Origin: JAOUEA01 sp038249195
GTDB lineage: Bacteria; Actinomycetota; UBA4738; HRBIN12
Direction of reading: 5' to 3'
Assembly (NCBI GenBank): GCA_038249195.1
Contig: JBBRWM010000002.1
Location: forward strand, 310,001-374,000
Length of the DNA stretch: 64,000 nucleotides
Under the pieces are notes generated by a model, which saw only the letters and a program-made list of their open reading frames with translations, had not been told where the DNA came from and did not search any database. The position numbers and the translations under genes were made by a program. Positions 36,753 through 47,151 of the stretch are shown one piece after another (within the stretch, counting starts at the first letter, position 1; the number at the start of each line of letters is the position of its first letter).

Positions 36753-38642
36753 GTGAGCATCCCCCGCCCGGAAGCCTCCAGCGTCCCCGACCTCCCCGGG
36801 GCGTACCTGTTCCGCGACGCCGACGGGCGCGTCATCTACGTCGGAAAGGCGCGATCGCTCCGCAAACGCCTCGCCAACTACTGGAGCCGGCCCCTGCATC
36901 CGCGCACGGAGGCCATGGTGACGTCGGCCGAGAGCGTCGAATGGATGCTCGCCTCCGGCGAGGTCGACGCGCTCATGCTGGAGTACAACCTCATCCAGCG
37001 ACATCGGCCCCGGTTCAACATCCGTTACCGCGACGACAAGTCCTACCCCTACCTCGCGATCACCGTGGGGGAGCGATGGCCTCGCGCGCAGGTCCTGCGC
37101 GGCGCCAAACGCAAACAGGTGCGCTACTTCGGCCCGTACGGGCACGCCTGGGCGATCCGCGACACACTCGACGCCGTGACCAGGGTCTTCCCCGTGCGCA
37201 CCTGTTCGAACGCGTTCTTCGATCAGCGTGCGCGTTCGGGCCGCCCGTGCCTGTACTACGACATCGGCCGATGCGCCGGGCCCTGCGTGCCCGAGGTCAC
37301 GGGCGTCACGCAGGAGTCCTACCGGTCCCAGGTCGACGCGCTCGCCGACTTCCTCGCCGGCGATACCCGTCCCGTCGTTACGCACCTGGAGTCCGAGATG
37401 CGCGCGGCTGCGGACCGCCAGGAGTATGAGCAGGCCGCCAAGCTTCGCGACCAGTTGAGCGCGGCCCGCCGGGCCATGGAGGCTCAGGAGATGGTGCTCA
37501 CCCAGCCAGAGGACCTCGACATCGTGGGGCTGGCCGAGGACGACCTGGAAGCCGCGTTCCAGGTGTTCGTCGTGCGCGGCGGTCGCGTGCTCGGGCGCAA
37601 AGGATGGGTCGTCGACCGCGTCGAGGACCTCAACCGCGAGGAGCTCGTGGCGTCGTTCGTCCGGCAGCTCTACATGGAGCGAGACGAGGTGCCGCCGCGC
37701 GTGCTGGTGCCCTCGCTCCCCGCTGGACGCGAGGTGCTCCAGGCGTGGCTCGCCGCCCGCCGCGGCACGAACGTCGCCATCTCCGTGCCCGAACGCGGCG
37801 CGAAACGCAAGCTGATGGAGGTCGTGAATCAGAACGCCGCCGAGGCCTTCCACCGACACAAGCTCAGACGGGCCAGCGATTTCGGCGCGCGCTCACGCGC
37901 CCTCACGGAGCTCGCCGAACGCCTGGGGCTGGCGCAGGCGCCGCTGCGCATCGAGTGTTACGACATCTCGAACCTCGGCCCCACGGACAAGGTCGGATCC
38001 ATGGTCGTGTTCGAGGACGGCCTTCCCAAGCGGCAGGACTACCGGCGCTTCCAGATCAAGGGGGTTCCCGGGCAGGACGATTTCGCTTCGATGGAGGAGA
38101 TGCTGCGGCGTCGCTTCTCGCGGATGGTGAGGGAGCGGGCCGAGGCCCCCACGTCCGGTCGTCGGTTCTCGTATCCGCCTGCGCTCGTCGTGGTCGACGG
38201 AGGCCGCGGTCAGCTCGCGATGGCCTCCAAGGTCCTGGGCGAGCTGGGTCTGTCCATCCCGCACGTCGGTCTGGCCAAGCGTCTCGAGGAGGTCTACTTC
38301 CCCGACACCCCCGAGCCCCTCATGATCCCGCGAGGGTCCGAGGCCCTGTTCGTGTTGCAGCACCTGCGGGACGAGGCCCACCGGTTCGCCGTGAGCTACC
38401 ACCGGCAGAAACGGGAGAAGCGAGCCCTGGCGTCGCCGCTCGACGAGATCCCCGGCGTGGGGCCGGCCCGAAAGAAGGCGCTGCTGAAGCGGTTCGGGTC
38501 CCTCGCCCGCCTCCAGCGCGCCGACGCGGAGGCGATCGCGGAAACGCCGGGCGTAGGCCCCGAGCTCGCGATCGCCGTGCACGAGCGGCTGCACGGCGTC
38601 CCCGCCCCGCCGCGTAGTGCCCAGGAACGGGCCAGGGCATGA
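36753..38642 (+). CDS. uvrC: Excinuclease ABC subunit C
   Basis: The 629-residue nuclease that makes both incisions in excision repair. The GIY-YIG domain (3' incision) is at the N-terminus: PGAYLFRDADGRVIYVGKA. A UVR motif, EYEQAAKLRDQLSAARR, binds UvrB. The RNase H-like domain (5' incision) carries IECYDISNLGPTDKVGSMV and ALVVVDGGRGQL, and the C-terminus has helix-hairpin-helix repeats (EIPGVGPARKKALLKRFGS, ETPGVGPELA). It overlaps rapZ by four bases (ATGA), the arrangement common in actinobacteria. Confidence 0.97.
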   Translation: MSIPRPEASSVPDLPGAYLFRDADGRVIYVGKARSLRKRLANYWSRPLHPRTEAMVTSAESVEWMLASGEVDALMLEYNLIQRHRPRFNIRYRDDKSYPYLAITVGERWPRAQVLRGAKRKQVRYFGPYGHAWAIRDTLDAVTRVFPVRTCSNAFFDQRARSGRPCLYYDIGRCAGPCVPEVTGVTQESYRSQVDALADFLAGDTRPVVTHLESEMRAAADRQEYEQAAKLRDQLSAARRAMEAQEMVLTQPEDLDIVGLAEDDLEAAFQVFVVRGGRVLGRKGWVVDRVEDLNREELVASFVRQLYMERDEVPPRVLVPSLPAGREVLQAWLAARRGTNVAISVPERGAKRKLMEVVNQNAAEAFHRHKLRRASDFGARSRALTELAERLGLAQAPLRIECYDISNLGPTDKVGSMVVFEDGLPKRQDYRRFQIKGVPGQDDFASMEEMLRRRFSRMVRERAEAPTSGRRFSYPPALVVVDGGRGQLAMASKVLGELGLSIPHVGLAKRLEEVYFPDTPEPLMIPRGSEALFVLQHLRDEAHRFAVSYHRQKREKRALASPLDEIPGVGPARKKALLKRFGSLARLQRADAEAIAETPGVGPELAIAVHERLHGVPAPPRSAQERARA

Positions 38643-39553
38643 CGGCCGACACCCAGGACTCCCAGTCCCCGACCGTGGCCGACGAGCCACGGCCCGCGCC
38701 CGGCTTCACCATCATCACGGGTCTGTCCGGCGCGGGCCGCTCGGAGGCGGCCCACGCCCTCGAGGACCTGGGCTACTTCGTGGTCGACAACCTGCCACCC
38801 GCGTTGCTCGCCACCATGGCGGAACTGGCGTCGCGCCCGGGCGGACCCGCGCGCGTCGCGATCGTCGTGGACGCCAGGGGCGGCGTGTTCTTCGGGGAGC
38901 TCTCCAAGGCCCTCGAGGAGCTCAAGGACCTGCGCATCCCGTATCGCATCGTGTTCCTGGAAGCAGCCGACGACGACCTCGTCAACCGGTACGAGGCGAC
39001 GCGCCGACGCCACCCCCTGGCCCCGGCCGACCGCGTGGTGGAAGGCATCCGCAAGGAACGGCTCATGATGGAGAGCCTGCGCGGGGACGCCGATCTCATC
39101 ATCGACTCGAGCGGGCTCACGCCCCACGAGCTGCGGGACCGCATGCGGGAGGCGTTCGCGGACGCGCCGCCCGAGGCGGGCCTGCACGTGAGCCTGGTGT
39201 CCTTCGGCTTCAAGTACGGGACGCCGCGGGACGCCGACCTCGTGTTCGACGTTCGCTTCCTGCCGAATCCGCACTGGGTCGAGGAGCTGCGTCCCCTCCC
39301 GGGCACCGACGAGCGCGTGCGCGCCTACGTCCAGGGACAGGAGCAGTACCGCGCCTTCATGGATCGGCTGGAGGCGCTCCTGGAGGTCGTGGTGCCCGGG
39401 TACGTCGAGGAGGGCAAGTCCTATCTCAACGTCGCCGTGGGCTGCACGGGAGGACACCACCGCTCGGTGGTGGTCTCCGAGGAGCTCGGGCGGTTCTTCC
39501 GTGAGCGAGGCATGCCCACCCACGTGAACCACCGCGACCTCATTCGCAATTAG
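38639..39553 (+). CDS. rapZ: RapZ/YvcJ-family nucleotide-binding protein
   Basis: A 304-residue RapZ homologue. The N-terminal P-loop is TGLSGAGRSEAAHALEDLG (Arg in place of the usual Lys, which is normal in actinobacterial members), then YFVVDNLPPALLATM. The C-terminal domain has SFGFKYGTPRDADLVFDVR, FLPNPHWVEELRPLPG and the conserved GCTGGHHRSVVV. In enterobacteria it controls GlmS through small RNAs; in Gram-positives its role is less clear. Normally yvcK and whiA follow; here the next gene is gap. Confidence 0.94.
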   Translation: MTADTQDSQSPTVADEPRPAPGFTIITGLSGAGRSEAAHALEDLGYFVVDNLPPALLATMAELASRPGGPARVAIVVDARGGVFFGELSKALEELKDLRIPYRIVFLEAADDDLVNRYEATRRRHPLAPADRVVEGIRKERLMMESLRGDADLIIDSSGLTPHELRDRMREAFADAPPEAGLHVSLVSFGFKYGTPRDADLVFDVRFLPNPHWVEELRPLPGTDERVRAYVQGQEQYRAFMDRLEALLEVVVPGYVEEGKSYLNVAVGCTGGHHRSVVVSEELGRFFRERGMPTHVNHRDLIRN

Positions 39554-39609
39554 GCGGATGGCCCCCGGCCAGCCTGCCGGTCGTCGGGGTCGCGGCGAGG
39601 AGCGCTCGC

Positions 39610-39615
39610 TAGGAT
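39610..39615 (+). promoter_or_regulatory. -10 box of the gap operon
   Basis: TAGGAT lies 36 nt before the gap ATG, so this transcript should have a leader carrying TAAGGAG as ribosome binding site. Confidence 0.45.
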
Positions 39616-39651
39616 GAGGTAGCAGCCTCGTGACCTAAGGAGCGTTCCACG

Positions 39652-40659
39652 ATGAGCGTCAAGATCGGGATCAACGGCTTCGGCCGAATCGGCCGCAACT
39701 TCTTCCGGGCCGCGAAACAGCGCGGCCTCGATTTCGACTTCGTGGGGGTGAACGATCTCGGCGACGCCACCACGATGGCGCACCTGTTGCGCTACGACTC
39801 GGTGCACGGCCGATACGCGGGCGAGGTGAAGGTCGGCGGCTCGGGCCTCGTCGTGGACGGCGACGAGCTCCGTTTCTTCGCCGAGCGCGACCCCGCCGAT
39901 CTGCCCTGGAAAGAAGTGGGAGCGGAGCTCGTGATCGAGTCCACGGGGATCTTCACGAGCCGCGAGCGGGCCGCCGCGCACCTGGAGGCCGGCGCCGAGA
40001 AGGTGCTGATCAGCGCTCCGGCCTCCGGCGAGGACCTCACGGTCGTGCTCGGCGTGAACGACGACGCCTACGACCCGGCTGTTCATCACGTGATCTCGAA
40101 TGCGTCATGCACGACCAATTGCGTCGCTCCCATGGCGAAGGTCCTCGACGACGCGTTCGGCATCAAGCAGGGCTTCATGACCACCGTGCACGCCTACACG
40201 AACGACCAGGCCATCCTCGACATGCCGCACAAGGACCTGCGCCGCGCCCGGGCGGCGGCCGTCAACATCATCCCGACGTCCACGGGGGCGGCCAAGGCCA
40301 CCGGCCTCGTGCTCCCGCATCTCAAGGGGAAGCTCGACGGCATGGCGATGCGCGTCCCCGTACCGGATGGCTCCGTGACGGACCTCGTGGCGACGGTGGG
40401 CCGTGAGGTTTCCGTGGAAGAGGTGAACGCCGCGTTCCGCGCGGCCTCCGAGACGGGCCCGCTCGCCGGGAAGCTCGTCTACACGGAGGACCCCATCGTC
40501 TCGACGGACATCGTCGGCTCCGCCGCGTCGTGCACGTTCGACGCCCTCTCCACCATGGTGATGGGCGATCAGGTCAAGGCCGTGGGCTGGTACGACAACG
40601 AGTGGGGCTACTCGAACCGCCTCGTCGACCTCGCGACGCTCGTGGCGTCGAAGCGCTAG
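39652..40659 (+). CDS. gap: Glyceraldehyde-3-phosphate dehydrogenase
   Basis: The 335-residue glycolytic enzyme that oxidises and phosphorylates glyceraldehyde 3-phosphate. It shows the NAD fold KIGINGFGRIGRNFFRA, VGVNDLGD (an Asp at the adenosine-ribose position, pointing to NAD rather than NADP), the catalytic cysteine in SNASCTTNCVAPMAKVL and the C-terminal WYDNEWGYSNRLVDL. TAAGGAG sits upstream of the ATG. It heads a gap-pgk-tpiA-apgM series. Confidence 0.97.
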   Translation: MSVKIGINGFGRIGRNFFRAAKQRGLDFDFVGVNDLGDATTMAHLLRYDSVHGRYAGEVKVGGSGLVVDGDELRFFAERDPADLPWKEVGAELVIESTGIFTSRERAAAHLEAGAEKVLISAPASGEDLTVVLGVNDDAYDPAVHHVISNASCTTNCVAPMAKVLDDAFGIKQGFMTTVHAYTNDQAILDMPHKDLRRARAAAVNIIPTSTGAAKATGLVLPHLKGKLDGMAMRVPVPDGSVTDLVATVGREVSVEEVNAAFRAASETGPLAGKLVYTEDPIVSTDIVGSAASCTFDALSTMVMGDQVKAVGWYDNEWGYSNRLVDLATLVASKR

Positions 40660-40662
40660 GCC

Positions 40663-41844
40663 GTGGCGCTGCGGACCCTCGAGGACTTGGGTGAGGTCAC
40701 AGGCCAGCGGCTGTTCCTCCGGGTGGATCTCAATGTTCCGCTGGAGCACGGCGCGGTAGCCGACGACGCGCGCATCCGGGCGGCGCTCCCGACGATGACC
40801 GAGCTGCTCGATCGCGGCGCCACCCTCGTGGTTGCCTCGCACCTCGGCCGGCCCCACGGCGCGGCAGTGGGATCGTTGCGCATGGCCCCGGTCCGCGAGC
40901 GCCTCGAGGACCTCCTGGGCCGCCCGGTGACCATGGCCCAGCGGCCCGCCCCGGCCGCCGAGGAGCTTCCCGAGGACCCGGTCGTTCTGCTCGAGAACCT
41001 TCGCTTCGACCCAGGGGAGGAGGCGAACGACCAGTCGTTCGCGGGCCGGCTCGCCGAGCTCGCGGATGGCTACGTGGACGACGCCTTCGGCGCCGCGCAC
41101 CGGGCCCACGCGAGCGTCGCAGCGCTGCCCGAGCTCATGCTCGCCAGCGGCCGACCCGCCGTTGCCGGTCGTCTCATGCAGGGGGAGGTGGACATGCTCT
41201 CCCGCCTCCTGCACGAGCCGGCACGCCCCTACGTGGCGATCCTGGGAGGCGCCAAGGTCTCGGATAAGCTCTCGGTGATCGAGGCCCTCCTGGACCGGGT
41301 GGACGCTCTGCTGATCGGCGGCGCCATGGCCTTCACGCTCATCGCCGCGGCCGGGGGAGACGTCGCCGAGAGCCTCGTGGAACGCGATCGATTCGACGAC
41401 GTCCGGGCCGCCCGCTCGCGCGCCGCCGAGCTCGGCGTGCTCATCGAGGTCCCTCAGGACGTGGTCGCGGCCACCGAGCTCGCGGCCGACGCACCCACAC
41501 GCACCGTCCCGGCCACCGATATCCCACGGGGGATGAGGGGCCTCGACATCGGACCGAGAACCGTAGAGGCCTACGCGGAGATCATCGCTGAGGCCAAGAC
41601 GATCCTGTGGAACGGTCCGATGGGCGTGTTCGAGCTCGAACCGTTCAGCGCCGGCACGCGCGGCGTGGCGACGGCGGTGGCACAGGCCCATGCGTTCACG
41701 GTGGTGGGCGGCGGCGACTCCCTGCTCGCGGTCAACCGGGAGGGGCTCGCGGCCGCGTTCGACCACTGCTCCACGGGCGGCGGAGCATCCCTGAAATTCC
41801 TTGAGGGCCGCGCGCTGCCGGGGCTCGAGATCCTGGAGGACTAG
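40663..41844 (+). CDS. pgk: Phosphoglycerate kinase
   Basis: A 393-residue two-domain kinase converting 1,3-bisphosphoglycerate and ADP into 3-phosphoglycerate and ATP. Motifs are LFLRVDLNVPL, VVASHLGRPHG, VLLENLRFDPGEEAND, YVAILGGAKVSDKLSVIEAL, LWNGPMGVFELEPF and VVGGGDSLLAV. The GTG start is three bases after the gap stop. The next ATG follows its stop directly, so gap, pgk and tpiA are one unit. Confidence 0.97.
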   Translation: MALRTLEDLGEVTGQRLFLRVDLNVPLEHGAVADDARIRAALPTMTELLDRGATLVVASHLGRPHGAAVGSLRMAPVRERLEDLLGRPVTMAQRPAPAAEELPEDPVVLLENLRFDPGEEANDQSFAGRLAELADGYVDDAFGAAHRAHASVAALPELMLASGRPAVAGRLMQGEVDMLSRLLHEPARPYVAILGGAKVSDKLSVIEALLDRVDALLIGGAMAFTLIAAAGGDVAESLVERDRFDDVRAARSRAAELGVLIEVPQDVVAATELAADAPTRTVPATDIPRGMRGLDIGPRTVEAYAEIIAEAKTILWNGPMGVFELEPFSAGTRGVATAVAQAHAFTVVGGGDSLLAVNREGLAAAFDHCSTGGGASLKFLEGRALPGLEILED

Positions 41845-42615
<771 letters not shown>

Positions 42616-42640
42616 GCGTGCCCGCGAGGGGGCGGCGTCC

Positions 42641-43924
42641 GTGACGAGCCTGCTTTACGTATGCCTGGACGGTCTCGGGGACGACCCGATCCCGGCCCTG
42701 GACGGCCTGACGCCGCTGGAGGCCGCGCCCACGCCGCACCTCGACGCGTTGGCGGCACGCGGGCGCACGGGCACGGTCGTCACCGTGGGTCCGGGGATCG
42801 CCCCGGAATCCGATATCGGGGTGTTCGGGATCCTCGGGTACGACCCGAAGGAAGAGCACCCGGGACGCGGGGTCCTCGAGGCACTGGGGATCGGGATGGA
42901 TCTGCACGACGGCGATCTCGCCTACCGGATCAACTTCGCGACCGCGCGGTGGCCGGAGATCGTGGACCGGCGGGTGGGACGCGATCTCACGTCGGAGGAA
43001 TCCCAGGCGCTCGCCGCCGAGGTGAGCGCGGACCTGCGGCTCCCCGGGGCCTCGTTCCAGCTCCAGGCCACCGTCGAACATCGCGGCGCGCTCGTGATCC
43101 GCACGGACGACGGCTCGGCGCTCTCGGCCGCCGTCACGAACACCGACCCGGCCTATCGGCGTGAAGGTCATCTGGGCGTGGCTCTCGAAGATTTCGAGCC
43201 CGTGGTGGCCACCTGCGAGCCGATGGAGGACACGCCGGCGGCGCGCCAGGCGGCCGAGCTCACGACCGCGTTCGTGCAGGGCGCCGCGTCGATCCTCGAC
43301 GCCTCCGCGACGAACGCCGAGCGCCGAGCGGCCGGCCGCTTGCCCGGCAACCTCATCCTCACCCGGGACGGGGGAGACCACCTTCCACGGGTGCAGCCGA
43401 TCCGGGAACGGTTCGGGTGGGCGTGGGGATGTTTCGTCGAGATGCCGGTCGAGCGGGGCATCTCGATCGCGCTCGGCATGCAGCCGGTGGTCGCGCCCCG
43501 TCTGGACCCGCGAGGTTCCGGCCCGGCCGCGGAGGACGCGTATGCGGCGTGGGCGGACCTCTCGGCCGCGGCGCTGGGCGATTTCGAGGCCCTGTACGTC
43601 CACCTCAAGGGCCCCGATGTTCCGGCCCACGACGGCCGGGCCGAGGACAAGCGAGACGTGATCGCCGCCATCGACGAAGCCTTCTTCGGCGAGGTCCTCC
43701 CGCGCCTGCGGCCCACCACCGTCCTGGCGGTGACCGCGGATCACGCGACCTCCTGCCTGCGCAAGGCACACACGGCCGATCCCGTACCGCTCGTCGTGTC
43801 GGGGGGGCGGGCCACGAGCGACGGCTCGGTGTCGTTCGGCGAACGGGCGTGTGCCGGGGGCTCACTCGGGGAGCTCTTGGGGCCGCAGATCCTGCCGAGG
43901 CTCGCCACGTTGATGGCGACCTGA
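42641..43924 (+). CDS. apgM: 2,3-bisphosphoglycerate-independent phosphoglycerate mutase, archaeal (ApgM) type
   Basis: A 427-residue alkaline phosphatase-superfamily mutase that interconverts 3- and 2-phosphoglycerate. It has CLDGLGDDPIPAL, TPLEAAPTPHLDALAARGR, the phospho-serine site in PESDIGVFGILGYDP, GRGVLEALGIGMDLHDGDLA and the metal ligands in HLKGPDVPAHDG and AVTADHATSC. GTG 42641 follows GAGGGGG. Lying right after tpiA, it extends the glycolytic operon to four steps; this enzyme type is less usual in bacteria than GpmI or GpmA. Confidence 0.93.
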   Translation: MTSLLYVCLDGLGDDPIPALDGLTPLEAAPTPHLDALAARGRTGTVVTVGPGIAPESDIGVFGILGYDPKEEHPGRGVLEALGIGMDLHDGDLAYRINFATARWPEIVDRRVGRDLTSEESQALAAEVSADLRLPGASFQLQATVEHRGALVIRTDDGSALSAAVTNTDPAYRREGHLGVALEDFEPVVATCEPMEDTPAARQAAELTTAFVQGAASILDASATNAERRAAGRLPGNLILTRDGGDHLPRVQPIRERFGWAWGCFVEMPVERGISIALGMQPVVAPRLDPRGSGPAAEDAYAAWADLSAAALGDFEALYVHLKGPDVPAHDGRAEDKRDVIAAIDEAFFGEVLPRLRPTTVLAVTADHATSCLRKAHTADPVPLVVSGGRATSDGSVSFGERACAGGSLGELLGPQILPRLATLMAT

Positions 43925-43987
43925 CACATCTTCGCCGGATGCAACCCTCGAGCCGGTTCATCCTCGTATCAGAAGGCGTGTGTGAGG

Positions 43988-44016
43988 TTGTGGCACTTGC
44001 CCGCGTGGCCTACACT
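43988..44016 (+). promoter_or_regulatory. Promoter of the peptide transporter operon
   Basis: TTGTGG (43988-43993) and TACACT (44011-44016) are 17 bp apart. The leader then carries GGGGAAGG and GGAG before ATG 44049. Confidence 0.55.
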
Positions 44017-44048
44017 TCGGGCGGTCCGTCCCTGGGGAAGGCTGGAGC

Positions 44049-45041
44049 ATGAGCCAGGTCACATCGTCCGAGCCCATCACCGAACCAGATCTCGTCGACG
44101 CTCCTGACGTCCCGGCCGCGATCCTCGGCCGAAGCCCCTGGCAGCTCTTCTGGACCCGCTTCCGTCGCGACAAGGTGGCCATGGCGGGCGCCACGTTCAT
44201 CATCCTGTTGATCCTCGCGGCGATCCTGGCCCCGTTCTTCGCCGAGCACGTCGCGCACCACGGGCCCAACGATCTCAACACCAACCTCACGAACGAATTC
44301 AGCATCCCCATCGTCGGGCCGAGCATCGCCTACTGGGGCGGGGTCGACACCCTGGGCCGGGATATCTTCGTGCGCACCCTCTACGGGGCCCGCACCTCGC
44401 TCGAGGTCGCGGTATTTGCCACGGCCATCGCGGTGGTGGTCGGCGTGGCGCTCGGCCTGATGGCCGGCTTCTACGGCGGCAAGATCGACACGCTTATCTC
44501 ACGGTTGGTCGACATCGTGCTTTCTTTGCCGGTTCTGCTCCTGGCCATCGGCATCTCCGCCGCGTGCAGCACGGATGTGAACGGCTGTTTGGGGGGATTG
44601 ATCCAGCCAGGGAAAGGCCTCGTCACCCTCATCATCGCGTTGTTCGGCTGGCCGTACATGACCAGGATCGTCCGGGGCCAGACCCTGACGTTCCGGGAGC
44701 GAGAGTTCGTCGACGCCGCGCGGGCCACCGGCTACGGCAACGCGCACATCATGTTCCGCGAGATCCTGCCCAACCTGGTGGCGCCCATCATCGTTTACAC
44801 CACGCTCCTGATCCCCACCAACATCATCTTCGAGGCATCTCTGTCCTTCCTCGGCGTCGGGATCCCTCCCAGCACACCGTCGTGGGGACGGATGATCTCG
44901 GAGGCGACGGAGGGCCAGCTCTACATCGTGGCGTGGTGGATGCTGTTCTTCGCGGGGATGTGCTTGGTGCTGACCACCTTGGCCTTCAACCTGCTCGGGG
45001 ACGGATTGCGCGACGCGCTCGACCCCCGTTCGAGTCGCTGA
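44049..45041 (+). CDS. Peptide ABC permease, DppC type
   Basis: A 330-residue inner membrane permease for di- or oligopeptides. After an N-terminal cytoplasmic part there is WTRFRRDKVAMAGATFI, GVDTLGRDIFVRTLYGART, six core membrane segments and the coupling stretch DAARATGYGNAHIMFREILP, ending in LGDGLRDALDPR as in DppC/OppC. It is the first gene of the cluster, upstream of the binding protein, whereas DppC normally comes third. The 120-nt gap to the next gene suggests that the latter may also have its own promoter. Confidence 0.93.
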   Translation: MSQVTSSEPITEPDLVDAPDVPAAILGRSPWQLFWTRFRRDKVAMAGATFIILLILAAILAPFFAEHVAHHGPNDLNTNLTNEFSIPIVGPSIAYWGGVDTLGRDIFVRTLYGARTSLEVAVFATAIAVVVGVALGLMAGFYGGKIDTLISRLVDIVLSLPVLLLAIGISAACSTDVNGCLGGLIQPGKGLVTLIIALFGWPYMTRIVRGQTLTFREREFVDAARATGYGNAHIMFREILPNLVAPIIVYTTLLIPTNIIFEASLSFLGVGIPPSTPSWGRMISEATEGQLYIVAWWMLFFAGMCLVLTTLAFNLLGDGLRDALDPRSSR

Positions 45042-45161
45042 GCCGGGGGGATCGACAGAATCGATGTCTTGAATGGAAAGGGGGACCGGGCGCGCGAGTC
45101 CTTTCCGCCATGATTTTACGTATGAACCATGACCGGACGAAACGAGAAGGGGAGGAGATCT

Positions 45162-47072
45162 GTGACGAGTAGGAGGATCTTAGCTACGGCATCGCTCGTA
45201 GCTGTCTTGGGCATGATCGCCGCTGCGTGCGGCGGGAACAGCAATACGGCGAACCCGACCGACAGTGGTTCGGGCGCCGTCGCCACGGGGGGCACGTATC
45301 GCACGGCCACCCAGGAGTTCGGCTACACCGACGCGTTCGACCCGACGGGTGAGTACCTCGGGAGCGCGTGGGGCCTCTACTCGCAGCTGTTGCTTCGTGG
45401 CCTCATGACGTACAACCACAAGAACGCGGACCTGGGCGGGAACGACCCGATCCCCGACCTCGCGACCGATCCGCCGGAGATCTCCGCGGATGGACTCACG
45501 TACACCTTCAAGCTGCACGACAACGCGATGTTCGGGCCGCCGGTGAGCCGCGTCATCACCTCACACGACGTCGAGTACGCGTTCGAGCGCATCAACCTTG
45601 CCTCCCTCGCCGCCCAGTACGGCAACTACTACTGTGGCGTCATCAAGGGCATGACCTGCTCCGAGAAGAAGCTCGCGCCGGTCTCAGGCATCGCCACCCC
45701 GGACGACTCCACGATCACGTTCACCCTCGAGCAGCCCACGGGTGACTTCCTCTACCGCCTGGCCATGCCGGCCACGGCGGCGATCCCGCAGGAAGTTGCC
45801 AAGTGCTTCTTGAAGGCCGGGGACTACGGCCGGTTCGTGATCGCTTCGGGCCCCTACATGATCATGGGCTCAGACCAGTTGGACATCAGCCAGTCCTGCT
45901 CGCAGATCGCGAAGAACCCGATCTCGGGCTACAACCCGGACAAGGGCGTCACGTTCGTCCGCAACACCGATTTCGATCCTGCTTCGGCGAATCCGGACTC
46001 TGGCGGGAACTACGTCGACGGCGTGCAGATCACGATCAACTCCAACGTCGACGACATCTTCCAGCAGATCCAGCAGGGCACGCTGGACGGGTCCTACGGC
46101 GACACGCCGCCGTCCACGGTCGAGCAGCAGTTCGCCACCAACCCGGACCTCAAGTCGGGCTTGCACGCCGACCAGGGCGACCGGACGTGGTACTTCACCA
46201 TGAACCTGTTGGCTCCGCCGTTCGATGACGTCCACGTCCGCAAGGCCGTGAACTACGTCATCGACAAGGCGGCGCTGGCGAAGGCGTACGGGGGCTCGCT
46301 CCACGCGGAGCCCGCCACCACGATCGAGCCGCCCGCCGTCAACCCGGCAACGGCGACGTACGATCCGTACCCGTCGACGAACTCCGCCGGCGACGTGGCC
46401 GCAGCCATGGACGAGATGAAGCAGTCGAAGTACGACACGAACCAGGACGGCAAGTGTGACGCCCCGCAGTGCAAGGGCTTCATCTTCCTGGGTCGTTCGT
46501 CCTCACCGTGGCCGAACCTGAACACGGTCGCGATGCAGGACTTCGCGAAGATCGGTCTGCAGCCCAAGCTCAGCGAGGTGGACACCACCACGGGCTACAC
46601 GACGCTGCAGAGCGTGAAGAAGCTCATCCCGGTCTCGCTCGTTCCCGGGTGGGGCAAGGACTTCGCGTCGCCCTTCGGGTTCGACTACTTCCTGTTCGAC
46701 TCGCGTGCCGGTCTCACCTGCGACACCGCCGTCGACTACTCGCTCGTCGGCATCACCGCCGACAAGGCGAAGGAGTGCGGTGTCACCGACCAGTTCAACG
46801 CGGTCACGTCCGAGTTCGGTCCCATCGGCTCGGTCGATTCCAAGATGGACGAGTGCGTCGCCAAGTCGGCTGAAGAGATCAACCAGTGCTTCGCCGACAT
46901 GGACAAGACGCTGATGGAAGACATCGTGCCGTGGGCGCCGTGGGGATGGGGCAAGAACCTCGTCATCACGGGCACGAGCACCACGCACTACGAGTACGAT
47001 GCCTTCGGTGACGTCATCTCATTGGGCTGGGTCTCCGTGAACAACGGCCTGGCGCCCGTGAACGTGGCGTAA
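45162..47072 (+). CDS. Peptide ABC substrate-binding lipoprotein (family 5)
   Basis: A 636-residue SBP_bac_5 protein; the lipobox AAAC places the anchor at Cys 23. The family pattern is visible as ISADGLTYTFKLHDNAMFG, VTSHDVEYAFERIN-like IITSHDVEYAFERINLASL and, near the middle, VRKAVNYVIDKAALAKAYG. At over 600 residues it is longer than most DppA (about 500-540) and rich in Asp, Asn and aromatic residues in the second half. GTG 45162 is preceded by GGGGAGGAG; the frame open from 45129 lacks a better signal. The real ligand could be a peptide or an unrelated solute such as a glycoside. Confidence 0.9.
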   Translation: MTSRRILATASLVAVLGMIAAACGGNSNTANPTDSGSGAVATGGTYRTATQEFGYTDAFDPTGEYLGSAWGLYSQLLLRGLMTYNHKNADLGGNDPIPDLATDPPEISADGLTYTFKLHDNAMFGPPVSRVITSHDVEYAFERINLASLAAQYGNYYCGVIKGMTCSEKKLAPVSGIATPDDSTITFTLEQPTGDFLYRLAMPATAAIPQEVAKCFLKAGDYGRFVIASGPYMIMGSDQLDISQSCSQIAKNPISGYNPDKGVTFVRNTDFDPASANPDSGGNYVDGVQITINSNVDDIFQQIQQGTLDGSYGDTPPSTVEQQFATNPDLKSGLHADQGDRTWYFTMNLLAPPFDDVHVRKAVNYVIDKAALAKAYGGSLHAEPATTIEPPAVNPATATYDPYPSTNSAGDVAAAMDEMKQSKYDTNQDGKCDAPQCKGFIFLGRSSSPWPNLNTVAMQDFAKIGLQPKLSEVDTTTGYTTLQSVKKLIPVSLVPGWGKDFASPFGFDYFLFDSRAGLTCDTAVDYSLVGITADKAKECGVTDQFNAVTSEFGPIGSVDSKMDECVAKSAEEINQCFADMDKTLMEDIVPWAPWGWGKNLVITGTSTTHYEYDAFGDVISLGWVSVNNGLAPVNVA

Positions 47073-47097
47073 CCCTCGTTCAAGGACTACCGGTTCG

Positions 47098-47125
47098 AGG
47101 GAGGAGCCTTCGGGCTCCTCCCTCA
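47098..47125 (+). terminator. Intercistronic hairpin after the peptide-binding protein gene
   Basis: A perfect 12-bp stem (47098-47109 with 47114-47125) capped by TTCG, a very stable tetraloop. It lies 26 nt after the stop and before dppB, the same architecture as the hairpin after the livJ-like gene. Confidence 0.8.
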
Positions 47126-47151
47126 ACACCGGGGGAGGATCGGAGCCACCG

